The notes beneath the pieces are model-generated. The model was not told where the DNA came from. It ran no database searches and saw nothing but the letters and a program-made list of their open reading frames with translations. 57,860 bases of DNA from an uncultured Clostridia bacterium (lineage in GTDB: Bacteria > Bacillota > Clostridia > Christensenellales > UBA1242): positions 1-57,860 of the forward strand of contig CAKVMD010000008.1 in the NCBI GenBank assembly GCA_934771475.1. The letters are read 5' to 3'. This document shows, piece by piece, positions 49,913-57,860 of the stretch. Within the stretch, counting starts at the first letter, position 1. Each line of letters begins with the position of its first letter. The translations under genes were made by a program, and so were the position numbers.

Positions 49913-52900
49913 ATGAAAGAATTTGTGCACCTTCATGTACATACAGAGTTCAGTTTGCTTGACGGACTGGCGAGGATTAACAAACTAGTGGATATTGTTA
50001 AAGAGCGTGGCTGGCGGGCAATAGCTATTACTGACCACGGCAATATGTACGGAGTTATTAAATTTTTTGAAGCTTGTGTGCAAAATGGAATAAAGCCTAT
50101 CATTGGTGAAGAGTTTTATGTTACGCATGACATGAAATCGCGCTCTAATCGAGATGATACAGGGCATCTTATTTTAATTGCAAAAAACAACAAAGGATAC
50201 GAAAATCTTTTAAAACTCTCTTCGTACGCTTTTCTTGACGGAATGTATTATAAGCCAAGAATAGACTATAAACTTTTGGAGCAGTATAGTGAAGGGCTCA
50301 TTTGTCTTTCGGCTTGCATAGCAGGGCATATACCACAATACATATTAAAAAGACAATATGATGAGGCAGACAAACTTGCGCTATGGTTTAAAAACCTTTT
50401 TAAAGATGATTTTTATCTTGAAATTCAAAATCATTACATTCCAGAAGAGAAAATTGTTTTAGAAAAATTAACTGAAATGAGCGAAAGACTTGGAATTCCT
50501 CTCGTTGCAACAAACGATGTGCACTATCTTTACAAGGAAGACGCCGAACTTCAAGATGTTATGATGTGCGTCCAAATGGGAAAGACTATTGATGACCCCG
50601 ACAGATTTAGGTTTGAGACACAAGAACTTTATTTAAAAACTTATGAGGAAATGGAAGAAGTACTCCCGGGTTACCAAGACGCTCTTGACAGAACGCTTGA
50701 AATTGCGGATAAATGCAATGTCTCAATCAAGACCAAATCTTTGAGGGAGGCAGCAGAAGGCGGGAATACCTTTGTCCCAGACGAAGATAAACTTGGTGCG
50801 ACTGAAAACTTTATTCCAAAATACATCCCTGACACAGGCGAGACATCCTTTGAGTTTTTGAGTCGTCTTGCTTGGGAAGGGCTTGCAAGGAATTACACAA
50901 ACCCTCCAAAAGAATATGAAGAACGCCTTGAAATGGAACTCAACACAATTCATAAACTGGGATATGTAGAATACTTCCTTATCGTTTGGGATTATATTAA
51001 CTTTGCGCGTGAAAATGATATTCCTGTTGGGCCGGGGCGTGGCTCTGGTGCGGGGAGTTTGGTCGCCTATTGTTCGGGTATTACCCAAGTAGACCCAATG
51101 CGTTATGACCTCTTCTTTGACCGCTTTATCAACCCAGAACGCGTATCCATGCCCGACTTCGACGTTGACTTTTGCATGGATAGACGAAGAGAGGTTATTG
51201 AGTACGCAAAACGCCGTTATGGTTCTGACCATGTATCCAACATCGTTACTTTTGGAAATATGCAGGCGAAAAACGCTATTAAGGATGTTGCCCGAGTGTT
51301 GCGCTTTCCTTATAGCGAGGTTGACAAAATAACCAAATTAATTCCGGGTAAACCAGTTAAAAAGCCACCAGTCTTAAAGTACTATTTTGGCAAAACTGGC
51401 GACCCTAAAAATGATGAATTTGTTATCCCTGACCTTGTAAAAATGTATGAAGAGGATGAGCAAATCAAGAAAATTGTTGATATGGCAATCAAAATCGAAG
51501 GCGTGCCAAGAAATGTCTCCATGCATGCGGCCGGTGTCTTAATTGCCCCTGACCCAGTTTATGACCATGTTCCTATGGCAAAGAGCGGTGAGGACGAAAT
51601 CACGCAATTTGATATGACCGAACTTGAACACCTCGGGCTCTTAAAATTTGACTTTTTGGGGCTACGAACATTAACCGATATACATAAAACAATTCAATAT
51701 GTAAAAGAAGATTATGGTATCACAATAGACTTTACAAAAATGTCTTATGATGACCCAGCCGTTTTCCAACTTATAAGCTCGGGTAACACAGAAGCTGTTT
51801 TCCAACTGGAAAGCGGGGGGATGAAAAAGTTCATGAAGGACCTGCAACCATCATGCCTTGAAGATATTATCGCGGGTATATCGTTGTATCGTCCAGGTCC
51901 TATGGATTTCATTCCTAAATTTATTAAAGGTAAAAGGGAGCCTGATAAAATCTTCTATGAAGACCCTTGCCTTATTCCAATTTTAAGTACCACGTATGGC
52001 TGTATTATTTACCAAGAGCAAGTTATGAAAATCTTCCAAGTCATGGCAGGTTTTAGTCTTGGTGGCGCGGACAATGTGCGCAGAATTATGAGCAAGAAAA
52101 AGCCTGAGAAACTTCCACCTGAAAAGGAGAAATTTATTCATGGCTGGACGGACCCAACAGGGCAGAAAAAGCCTATTCCGGGCGCTCTTGCCTTGGGACA
52201 CGAACAAAAAGTCGCAGAGACCGTGTTTGACCAAATGGCAAAGTTTGCGGGCTATGCATTCAATAAATCGCACGCTGCGGCATACGCCTATGTTTCTTAT
52301 CAAACGGGCTATCTTAAAGCGCATTATGAGGTTGAATACCTTACTGCGGTGTTAAACAATCGTATCAACAACATTGATACAATCAAAAAGTACACCAACT
52401 ACGCTCGTAAAGAGGGCTTTACTATCCTTCCTCCTGATATAAACAAATCAGTAACAGAGTTTAGGGTTGAAAATGGGAATATGCGTTTTGGTCTGGGGGC
52501 GCTTAAAGGCGTTGGAACTGGACTCATTGATGAAATCGTTAAAGAACGAAATGCAAATGGGCAATTCAATAGCCTTGAAGACTTCTTGAAACGCGTTAAA
52601 GCAAATGCACTTAACAAAAAATCAATGGAAAGTTTAATTTTAAGCGGTGCATTTTCATGCTTTGGGGCTTATAGAAGTCAATTAATGGATGTTTATCCGC
52701 TTTATATGGATATGGTCAGCGCAGATAGAAAATCTCGTGCAACTGGTCAATTTTCCATTTTTGACACTTTTGAAGAAGCTAGTGAAACAGTTAACAAAAT
52801 TGAATTACCTAATATTAAAGAATATTCAAAAGACGCAATTTTGAAATTCGAAAAAGAAATATGCGGTATTTATCTTTCTGGGCATCCTCTTGATGATTAT

Positions 52901-53551
52901 CTTGATAAGTATGACGGTTTCAATTTCACAAGTGAAATGTTTGCGGGGCTTGAACCTGATGAGCAACTTGAAGGTGATGAGGGCGGTTCAGTTGATTTTG
53001 CAGCCTCTTATCCACAAGATGACGAAGAAAACTTTGACTCTGGCGTGGATGACGCTGTAAAAGATGGAATGAGTGTTACAGGTGGCGGTATTATTGTTGG
53101 CGTTAAAAAGATTATAAAAACTTCAACAATGGCAATACTTACCATTGAAGATACATACGGAACTTTTGATTGTATGGTTTTTGCTAAGACTTATGAGCGT
53201 TACAGAGACCTTATCGAAGAAGATAAGATGGTAACGGTTAGGGGACGCGTATCTATACGAGAAGGCAAAAGCCCAGTAGTTGTGGTGGATACTATTATTC
53301 CTTGGGAAAGTAAAAAAGTTGAACTCGTAAAAAATGAGAAAAAGGTTTATTTGCGCTTTGACACCAAGAATGTAGATGTTTACAATACTGTTAAACGCAT
53401 TGCTGCCACATATCCGGGCGAAAGCAATGTTATTGTCCGTTGTGCATCTACAAATCAAGTATTTGCGTTCAGCGCAAAAGTAGACCCTAACAATTACCTT
53501 GTAAATGAACTTATAGGGCTTCTAGGGGAAGAAAATGTTGTTATAAAATGA
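49913..53551 (+). CDS. dnaE: DNA polymerase III alpha subunit, DnaE type
   Basis: 1212 residues. The PHP domain (VHLHVHTEFSLLDG, AITDHGNMYG), the polymerase palm with GPGRGSGAGSLVAY and PDFDVDFCMDRR, the helical fingers, the tandem HhH with FGLGALKGVG, and a C-terminal OB domain (VGGIIVGVKKI-type strand near residue 1060, then ASTMAILTIED-like TSTMAILTIEDTYG) are in order. It copies DNA. An acidic, Asp/Glu-rich loop separates HhH and OB parts (about 1015-1050). It lies ten bases after whiA with GGGGAT as ribosome site. Bacillota usually also have PolC, which is not in this window. Confidence 0.98.
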   Translation: MKEFVHLHVHTEFSLLDGLARINKLVDIVKERGWRAIAITDHGNMYGVIKFFEACVQNGIKPIIGEEFYVTHDMKSRSNRDDTGHLILIAKNNKGYENLLKLSSYAFLDGMYYKPRIDYKLLEQYSEGLICLSACIAGHIPQYILKRQYDEADKLALWFKNLFKDDFYLEIQNHYIPEEKIVLEKLTEMSERLGIPLVATNDVHYLYKEDAELQDVMMCVQMGKTIDDPDRFRFETQELYLKTYEEMEEVLPGYQDALDRTLEIADKCNVSIKTKSLREAAEGGNTFVPDEDKLGATENFIPKYIPDTGETSFEFLSRLAWEGLARNYTNPPKEYEERLEMELNTIHKLGYVEYFLIVWDYINFARENDIPVGPGRGSGAGSLVAYCSGITQVDPMRYDLFFDRFINPERVSMPDFDVDFCMDRRREVIEYAKRRYGSDHVSNIVTFGNMQAKNAIKDVARVLRFPYSEVDKITKLIPGKPVKKPPVLKYYFGKTGDPKNDEFVIPDLVKMYEEDEQIKKIVDMAIKIEGVPRNVSMHAAGVLIAPDPVYDHVPMAKSGEDEITQFDMTELEHLGLLKFDFLGLRTLTDIHKTIQYVKEDYGITIDFTKMSYDDPAVFQLISSGNTEAVFQLESGGMKKFMKDLQPSCLEDIIAGISLYRPGPMDFIPKFIKGKREPDKIFYEDPCLIPILSTTYGCIIYQEQVMKIFQVMAGFSLGGADNVRRIMSKKKPEKLPPEKEKFIHGWTDPTGQKKPIPGALALGHEQKVAETVFDQMAKFAGYAFNKSHAAAYAYVSYQTGYLKAHYEVEYLTAVLNNRINNIDTIKKYTNYARKEGFTILPPDINKSVTEFRVENGNMRFGLGALKGVGTGLIDEIVKERNANGQFNSLEDFLKRVKANALNKKSMESLILSGAFSCFGAYRSQLMDVYPLYMDMVSADRKSRATGQFSIFDTFEEASETVNKIELPNIKEYSKDAILKFEKEICGIYLSGHPLDDYLDKYDGFNFTSEMFAGLEPDEQLEGDEGGSVDFAASYPQDDEENFDSGVDDAVKDGMSVTGGGIIVGVKKIIKTSTMAILTIEDTYGTFDCMVFAKTYERYRDLIEEDKMVTVRGRVSIREGKSPVVVVDTIIPWESKKVELVKNEKKVYLRFDTKNVDVYNTVKRIAATYPGESNVIVRCASTNQVFAFSAKVDPNNYLVNELIGLLGEENVVIK

Positions 53552-53555
53552 TGTT

Positions 53556-53609
53556 AAAAGGTTTTAGGGTGGGGCAAACACGCGCCTCACCTTATGAAAA
53601 CCTCTTTTT
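53556..53609 (+). terminator. Terminator of dnaE
   Basis: AGGTTTT pairs with AAAACCT, with an inner GGTG/CACC stem, followed by T5. Confidence 0.8.
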
Positions 53610-53704
53610 GAAGTGTAGACATTAAAAAATGCGAGATTTTAAAATCTTAGATAGACTTGTTGTCGCCAAAATTATAAATATTTTTTATTTTTATGTGAAA
53701 ATTC

Positions 53705-53733
53705 TTGACTTTACCTGCGCAATATGTTATACT
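53705..53733 (+). promoter_or_regulatory. Promoter of the tRNA cluster
   Basis: TTGACT (53705-53710), 17 bases, TATACT (53728-53733), 19 bases before tRNA-Gly. Confidence 0.85.
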
Positions 53734-53752
53734 CACTAGGTCAAAACGATAC

Positions 53753-53826
53753 GCAGGTGTAGTTCAGTGGTAGAACACTAGCCTTCCAAGCTGGTTGCGA
53801 GGGTCCGATTCCCTTCACCTGCTCCA
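53753..53826 (+). tRNA. tRNA-Gly (TCC)
   Basis: Acceptor GCAGGTG/CACCTGC with TCCA end, anticodon loop CTTCCAA. First gene of the cluster. Confidence 0.96.
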
Positions 53827-53829
53827 CAG

Positions 53830-53906
<77 letters not shown>

Positions 53907-53923
53907 ATCTATTTTTTGCTTAT

Positions 53924-54000
53924 GGTGGTCTTAGTTCAGTTGGCAGAACGCCAGATTGTGGCTCTGGAGGTCAAGGGTTCGACCCCCTTAGATCACCCCA
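53924..54000 (+). tRNA. tRNA-His (GTG)
   Basis: Anticodon loop TTGTGGC. The extra 5' G (53924) opposite C73 is encoded, as required for histidyl-tRNA synthetase. CCA is encoded. Confidence 0.96.
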
Positions 54001-54013
54001 TAACCAATTTTAT

Positions 54014-54089
54014 TGGGGTGTCGCCAAGTGGTAAGGCATTGGATTCTGATTCCAACATTGCGTAGGTTCGAATCCTACCACCCCAGCCA
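54014..54089 (+). tRNA. tRNA-Gln (CTG)
   Basis: Acceptor TGGGGTG/CACCCCA with GCCA, anticodon loop TTCTGAT. Nearly a duplicate of the next tRNA. Confidence 0.95.
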
Positions 54090-54110
54090 AAAAATAGGTA
54101 AGACATACAT

Positions 54111-54185
54111 TGGGGTGTCGCCAAGCGGTAAGGCACAAGATTTTGATTCTTGCATGCGTAGGTTCAAATCCTGCCACCCCAGCCA
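54111..54185 (+). tRNA. tRNA-Gln (TTG)
   Basis: Acceptor TGGGGTG/CACCCCA with GCCA, anticodon loop TTTTGAT. It shares the acceptor, D-arm and T-arm pattern with tRNA-Gln (CTG), a clear tandem duplication with anticodon change. Confidence 0.96.
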
Positions 54186-54254
54186 AACAAAAACTTATAG
54201 ACTTCAAAAAGAAGTTAAATTTCTCTCCCTATATCAAAATATAAGTTTTTGTTT
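54185..54254 (+). repeat. 15-base perfect inverted repeat between tRNA-Gln and tRNA-Lys
   Basis: AAACAAAAACTTATA (54185-54199) and its exact complement TATAAGTTTTTGTTT (54240-54254) enclose a smaller hairpin ACTTC/GAAGT. The left arm begins at the last base of the tRNA-Gln CCA. It may be a terminator, a processing signal or a small insertion. Confidence 0.85.
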
Positions 54255-54262
54255 AAAAATTT

Positions 54263-54338
54263 GGTTTACTAGCTCAGTCGGTAGAGCACTTGACTTTTAA
54301 TCAAGGGGTCCCGGGTTCGAATCCCGGGTAAGCCACCA
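54263..54338 (+). tRNA. tRNA-Lys (TTT)
   Basis: Acceptor GGTTTAC/GTAAGCC with ACCA, anticodon loop CTTTTAA. Last gene of the cluster, next to the right-hand mobile element. Confidence 0.96.
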
Positions 54339-54391
54339 AAAAAGCACCATTAGTCAATGCTGTTTGAAACTAGCAGTATTTTCTAAGAAAT

Positions 54392-54434
54392 AAAGAGCAT
54401 ATTTTAGGGGTTTTCCTAGAGTATGCTCTTTTTC
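54392..54434 (+). terminator. Terminator after the tRNA cluster
   Basis: AAAGAGCATA pairs perfectly with TATGCTCTTT around a 20-base loop, with T-run. It lies between tRNA-Lys and the convergent recombinase gene. Confidence 0.88.
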
Positions 54435-54502
54435 TATGTTTGTTGTTATGTGGTATATTTGTTTAATTGGATATTTTGTTTATTAGAATTGTTGGTTAAT
54501 TT

Positions 54503-56008
54503 TTAGATTACTAAGTAAATTTCATATACTTTGTTTGTAGTTTTAGTTGTTCCACCTTTGAATTTACGAGTAGATGTAAATGTTTCTGTGAATAGTTTTT
54601 TAGATGTGGTTTCTGTTTTAGAGAAGTTGGTGTTTAGTGAGTAATTTAGAGATATTTCTATTTTATTCTCATAAACATTTACTTTTTGAATAAATAGTTC
54701 AATGGCTCTATCTGGACATTGTTTCATTGTAAATTTAAAGTAGTTCTGTATATCTTCTTTTGTTAGTTCAAATTGTTGTTTAGATTGTTCAATTATTAGT
54801 TTTTCTTGCAAGTCTTTCTTTTGGTATTCTAGTTCTTCAAGTCGTTGTTTGGTGGTATCTGTAAGTATTCCTTTTTCAATGGCAGACATAATGTTTGAAA
54901 TTGAAGTATTAGTTTTTTGTAAATCATTTTTAAGTGAGTTTAATGAGTTATTATTTCCAATTCTCTTTTTGTGTATTTCAAATATTTTTTCAGATATCTC
55001 ATTTAAATTTTTTGGAATGTTGAATTGAGATATTAAGAACTTATCTATGATACTTTCTATAAAGTTCTTTTCTATTATTCCAGTTATGCAGTTTTTCTTT
55101 TTGGTGGTTATACATTTGTAATAGCGAATGGCGTTTCCGTTTGAAGATATTGCAGACACGGGATACATTTTGCGATTGCAGTTGCCACAAAATATCTTGT
55201 TTTTTAATCTAAAAATCTCGTGATTATCTTTTCGACAACCATATTTGTTAGAATCTAATTTGATTTTTACTTTTTCAAATAATTCTTTAGATATTATTTG
55301 TGGATAAATTTTATCGTAAACTTTGTTGTTAATTCTGCAAATACCTGTATAATACTCGTTTTTGAGATAGTATCTTATTGTTTCTGGAATAAACTTTTTG
55401 CCTTTATTAGTAATATTTTCTTTTTCAAAATCTCTTGAAATTTGCAATATTGTTTTACCACTCGCATAATCTTCAAACATTCTAGTTAGAATTTGTTTTT
55501 CTTCTTCGTTCACTTTTAACATTTTGTTCTCTTTAATGTAGCCATACGGAACTGAGCCAATTATATGTCCTTTCATTCGAGATTCATGAAGTCCACGACT
55601 AACTTTTTGAGCAAGTTCTTCACTAAAATATTGGTTCATTCCTTCAAGTAAAGATTCAAGTAATACTCCTTCTGGTGTTTCTGGAATGTTTTCCATAGCA
55701 GATAAAAGTTTTATTCCGTTATCTTTCAAATGTTTTCTATGAATTGCAGACTCAAACTTGTTTCTTGCAAATCTATCTAGCTTATACACCAAAACATAAT
55801 CCCACTTTTTATTGTTGCTATCTTTTAACATTTTTTGAAAAGACTCTCTGTTATCTGTTGTTCCAGAAATTGCTCTATCAATGTAACTATCTACGATTAT
55901 TATATCGTGCTTTTTAGCATAGTCTTCGCAAACATGAACTTGACCTTCGATAGACTGCTCAGTTTGGTTAGCGCTGGAATATCTTGCATATATTACTGCT
56001 GTTTTCAC
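54503..56008 (-). CDS. Large serine recombinase (integrase), full length
   Basis: 501 residues. The N-terminal resolvase domain has the catalytic serine in AVIYARYSSANQ (S11, with R9) and VYKLDRFARN; then comes the recombinase domain (PYGYIKENKMLKVNEEEKQI and a YYLKNEYYTGI segment), a zinc ribbon (CGNCNRKMYP, later Cys pair YYKC and NC), a coiled coil with SAIEKGILTDTTKQRLEELE, and a basic tail. It would integrate and excise the element that extends to the right edge. Its 3' end points at the tRNA cluster, 70 bases from the terminator. AAAAGGAG is close before the ATG. It is related to the partial recombinase at 3-1031, including the coiled coil. Confidence 0.96.
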   Translation of the reverse strand: MKTAVIYARYSSANQTEQSIEGQVHVCEDYAKKHDIIIVDSYIDRAISGTTDNRESFQKMLKDSNNKKWDYVLVYKLDRFARNKFESAIHRKHLKDNGIKLLSAMENIPETPEGVLLESLLEGMNQYFSEELAQKVSRGLHESRMKGHIIGSVPYGYIKENKMLKVNEEEKQILTRMFEDYASGKTILQISRDFEKENITNKGKKFIPETIRYYLKNEYYTGICRINNKVYDKIYPQIISKELFEKVKIKLDSNKYGCRKDNHEIFRLKNKIFCGNCNRKMYPVSAISSNGNAIRYYKCITTKKKNCITGIIEKNFIESIIDKFLISQFNIPKNLNEISEKIFEIHKKRIGNNNSLNSLKNDLQKTNTSISNIMSAIEKGILTDTTKQRLEELEYQKKDLQEKLIIEQSKQQFELTKEDIQNYFKFTMKQCPDRAIELFIQKVNVYENKIEISLNYSLNTNFSKTETTSKKLFTETFTSTRKFKGGTTKTTNKVYEIYLVI

Positions 56009-56039
56009 TTTATTTTTCTCCTTTTATTAAGTTTTATTT

Positions 56040-56185
56040 TTGTCTTTCGACAGAGCGAAAAGAAACGAAAAGCGATTAAAATATTTTTGTTTGTTATTTT
56101 TCTTTTCTTGTCAAGGGTTGTGAAACAATACATTTTACCCTTGACAAGAAAGAGTTTTCGTTTATGCTCTGTAACCGAAAGACAA
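56040..56185. repeat. Nested inverted repeat filling the rep-recombinase gap (candidate origin)
   Basis: Outer arms TTGTCTTTCG-ACAGAGC (56040-56056) and GCTCTGT-AAC-CGAAAGACAA (56166-56185) pair with a three-base bulge; then ACGAAAA/TTTTCGT (56065, 56155); then a perfect 15-base stem TTTCTTGTCAAGGGT (56104-56118) with its complement (56137-56151). The right arm begins exactly after the rep stop. Such a structure next to a rolling-circle rep gene suggests a replication origin or an att region. Confidence 0.8.
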
Positions 56186-57067
56186 TCAATAGGCTTTGGG
56201 AAGTTTATCTATGAGAGATTTATCTTTACTTGGCTGTCCTAAAATTTCGCCAGTTTCAAAATCTAGGCATTTGAAGTCATCGAAAAGTAAAATTTTTCTA
56301 TCTTCTTGACCTATTTTGCAAACAACATCATCGTCTAAAATATCTGCAACAAAATATGTTTGTAAGTGCTTTGAATAGATAACTTTTTCTCCAGTTTTGC
56401 GAATGTACTTCATAATATAACCGACTGCATCATTAACACCAACATTATTGATTATTTCTTTGAAATCGTTTCTGCCAAATCTTTCTAAAAAGAATGTGTT
56501 TTGATGGGCAATTTGCATTTGGTGTGTTTTAGTGGAGTAGTCTTTTGTTTCAATAATCTCGCCAACCATTTCAGCAATTACAAATATCCCATGAAAATGT
56601 AATCTTTCTAGTTTTGGACTTCGTTCAAACACTCCAATATATTTCCAGTTTTTTCTATGAGATAAATGTCTTAAACAAGTAAGTAATTTCTTTCTAAATT
56701 CTTCTTCGGTTAGTTTGTTTCCGTCATAGGTAAAAGTACAAAAGTGTGTCCATTGTTGCAGTCCAATCTTTCTATACAATCTCGTAAGTCTAACTATTTT
56801 ATTTCTTGTTTCTTTTTCAAGTGTAGTTTTTACAATCTCTTTCGCTTTTTCTTCATCTTTAATTTCTTCAGTTATCTTTTCGATTACTTTTTCGGTCTTT
56901 TCTTTCTTTGTTCCAGTTTCGGCTTTGTATAACTCTTTAATTTTTTCTTCGGTTTCGTTTTTAATTTTCGTTTTGCCATTCTTTCGTTTCTTCCATAATT
57001 GTTTTTCGGGCGGTATACCAATAAAATGACTACCATCAAAGTATACTTTAGTTTTGGGATAGTCCAT
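56186..57067 (-). CDS. HUH-type rolling-circle replication initiator (Rep)
   Basis: 293 residues. The three HUH motifs are in order: HFCTFTYDG (motif I, about 108-116), RLHFHGIF (H157-x-H159, metal site) and GYIMKYIRK (tyrosine Y218 or Y221, the nicking residue). A charged helix (about 35-95) precedes them, and a beta-rich end (KVIYSKHLQTYFVADIL) follows, resembling replication proteins of small single-stranded DNA phages and plasmids. It should nick one strand at an origin and stay joined to the 5' end. ATG 57067 has only GAGG as ribosome site and overlaps the upstream 44-codon gene by 20 bases. Confidence 0.87.
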   Translation of the reverse strand: MDYPKTKVYFDGSHFIGIPPEKQLWKKRKNGKTKIKNETEEKIKELYKAETGTKKEKTEKVIEKITEEIKDEEKAKEIVKTTLEKETRNKIVRLTRLYRKIGLQQWTHFCTFTYDGNKLTEEEFRKKLLTCLRHLSHRKNWKYIGVFERSPKLERLHFHGIFVIAEMVGEIIETKDYSTKTHQMQIAHQNTFFLERFGRNDFKEIINNVGVNDAVGYIMKYIRKTGEKVIYSKHLQTYFVADILDDDVVCKIGQEDRKILLFDDFKCLDFETGEILGQPSKDKSLIDKLPKAY

Positions 57068-57182
57068 ATTGAACCTCGCATTTTTTGAACGACATTATCT
57101 GATTCAACATTGCTACAAAAAATTCATTGTCTAGTAAGGTTAAATCTAGTTCGTTTTCAAATTCAATTTTTAGTTTTTGCAT
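57048..57182 (-). CDS. Small protein overlapping rep
   Basis: 44 residues, MQKLKIEFENELDLTLLDNE at the start and CEVQYGLSQN at the end, acidic and partly helical. AAAGGAGT lies eight bases before ATG 57182, a far better site than that of rep. Its stop lies 20 bases inside rep in another frame, so rep translation may depend on ribosomes ending here. Copy control of rep is a possible role. I do not recognise it. Confidence 0.65.
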   Translation of the reverse strand: MQKLKIEFENELDLTLLDNEFFVAMLNQIMSFKKCEVQYGLSQN

Positions 57183-57466
57183 ATTTTTTAACTCCTTTTT
57201 GTAAACTTGGAATTAAAAAGGACATAGAAAAAGTTTTATTTTTCTACGCCCATAAAATGCAACCACTGGCTTTTAATTTTGGCTAAAAGCAAACCAATAA
57301 ACAATCACTCGGTCGTGTCATTTTTGCGTTATCTTTTTATTTCCGTTTTTACTTTAGCACAAGTTATTAACAAAATGTAATGACTTAACTTGTACTTTAC
57401 CTATACAAAAAACAACTTTTCTTAACATTTACCCAAACAAAACTTGTCATTACTTGATATTTCTTA
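57183..57466. other. Noncoding region of the right element with inverted repeats
   Basis: About 285 bases without a supported gene. Short inverted repeats include TAGAAAAA/TTTTTCTA (57225-57246), GCTTTTA/TAAAAGC near 57270-57290, and GTAATGAC/GTCATTAC spaced by about 60 bases near 57379-57453. It should hold the promoter of the small gene and rep. Confidence 0.55.
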
Positions 57467-57496
57467 ACAAAAAAGAGTATGTATTTTACACACTCT
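57467..57496 (-). terminator. Terminator of the sigma-like gene
   Basis: On the minus strand AGAGTGTGTA pairs with TACATACTCT (one mismatch) around AAA, followed by T6. Confidence 0.8.
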
Positions 57497-57506
57497 ATTT
57501 GTTTGA

Positions 57507-57860
57507 TTATATGTAATATGCTAAATATCTATCTTTAAATTTTCTTCTGCGTTTGTAAACAATGTCTGTGCTAACTCCTAAAAATTCGGCAATAAGTTTT
57601 ACTTCAACACCATTGTAGTAATATTCTAAAATCTGACTTTCTAATTTGTTGGTTACTAAACATTTGATAATATTATTCACTTTTGTATAATCTGGTTTTT
57701 CTTCTTCAAAACAATCTTTAGCTGGAATAAACTCAAGTAGTTCTTCGTTTTCTGAATTTCCATTTTTCATTTCTTTTCTTAGGTATGCAAACAATGTTTT
57801 GAAACAAGCCATTCTAATAGATATTGTTTGTGGAGCTTTTGCAGTAGGTTTAATAAAAGT
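57507..57860 (-). CDS. Sigma-70-like factor, 3' part (5' end cut by window edge)
   Basis: The frame is open to the window edge, adding at least 16 codons before Met 57812, which has no ribosome site; so the true start lies outside. Visible are a SIRMACFKTLFAYLRKE segment like the end of sigma region 2 or 3, an acidic linker, and a C-terminal helix-turn-helix (ESQILEYYYNGVEVKLIAEFLGVSTDIVYKRRRKFK) like region 4.2 that reads the -35 box. Phage and conjugative elements of Clostridia often carry such short sigma-like activators. It probably controls genes of the element. Confidence 0.7.
   Translation of the reverse strand, partial: TFIKPTAKAPQTISIRMACFKTLFAYLRKEMKNGNSENEELLEFIPAKDCFEEEKPDYTKVNNIIKCLVTNKLESQILEYYYNGVEVKLIAEFLGVSTDIVYKRRRKFKDRYLAYYI

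Noticed and set aside
54010..54300. ORFs on both strands across the tRNA-Gln and tRNA-Lys genes
   Set aside because: They are readings of tRNA sequence, including the familiar GVAGFEPT-type artefact.

Overview
The window is AT-rich and looks like the chromosome of a low-GC, spore-forming Bacillota (Clostridia-type) bacterium, probably gut-associated. The reasons are Shine-Dalgarno sites close to AAGGAGG before most genes, consensus sigma-A promoters (TTGACA-17-TATAAT), zinc-ribbon S14, S4 and L36, WhiA, SpmA/SpmB, and a set of large exported proteins that look built to act on host glycans (an M60 mucin-type peptidase, a GH2 beta-galactosidase and an LRR/B-repeat surface protein). The species cannot be named from the sequence alone.

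Layout. 1-1165: the 3' end of an integrated element (C-terminal part of a large serine recombinase) abutting a tRNA-Ser gene. 1166-11600: accessory genes: M60 peptidase, DUF11 protein, zinc-ribbon membrane protein, Cu/Zn SOD, CrtO-like membrane protein, a GT28-type glycosyltransferase, an ASCH protein, a galE relic and spmAB. 11699-16959: tatD-rsmA, then a large VirB6/TrbL-like membrane protein, a small protein that copies its C-terminal tail, and an MscL channel with a long charged tail. 17164-17826: tRNA-Val with a degenerate duplicate of its 3' half and a broken tyrosine integrase, the scar of an old insertion. 17917-27334: GH2 enzyme and giant repeat protein. 27335-29407: small genes and recO.

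29808-45640 is one long, tightly packed S10-spc-alpha ribosomal protein cluster: S10, L3, L4, L23, L2, S19, L22, S3, L16, L29, S17, L14, L24, L5, S14, S8, L6, L18, S5, L30, L15, SecY, Adk, Map, a KOW protein, IF-1, L36, S13, S11, S4, RpoA, L17. Spacing, overlaps and repeated ribosome binding sites show co-transcription. L24, L17 and S5 carry extra segments. 46061-53609: two tandem SHOCT membrane paralogues, dtd, then PHP-whiA-dnaE. 53705-54434: a six-gene tRNA cluster (Gly, Arg, His, Gln, Gln, Lys).

54503-57860 is a second integrated element entering from the right: a full-length serine recombinase, an HUH rolling-circle Rep, a 44-residue protein overlapping rep, and the end of a sigma-70-like gene. 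The whole gap between rep and the recombinase is a nested inverted repeat, the best candidate here for a replication origin.

The least explained items are (1) this HUH-Rep/serine-recombinase element and its palindrome, (2) the left recombinase, whose last 17 codons are supplied by the tRNA-Ser terminator and tRNA-Ser 3' end, and (3) the solitary VirB6-like protein with its separately encoded tail module. Functions are assigned by reading motifs and family resemblance; no database search was possible.
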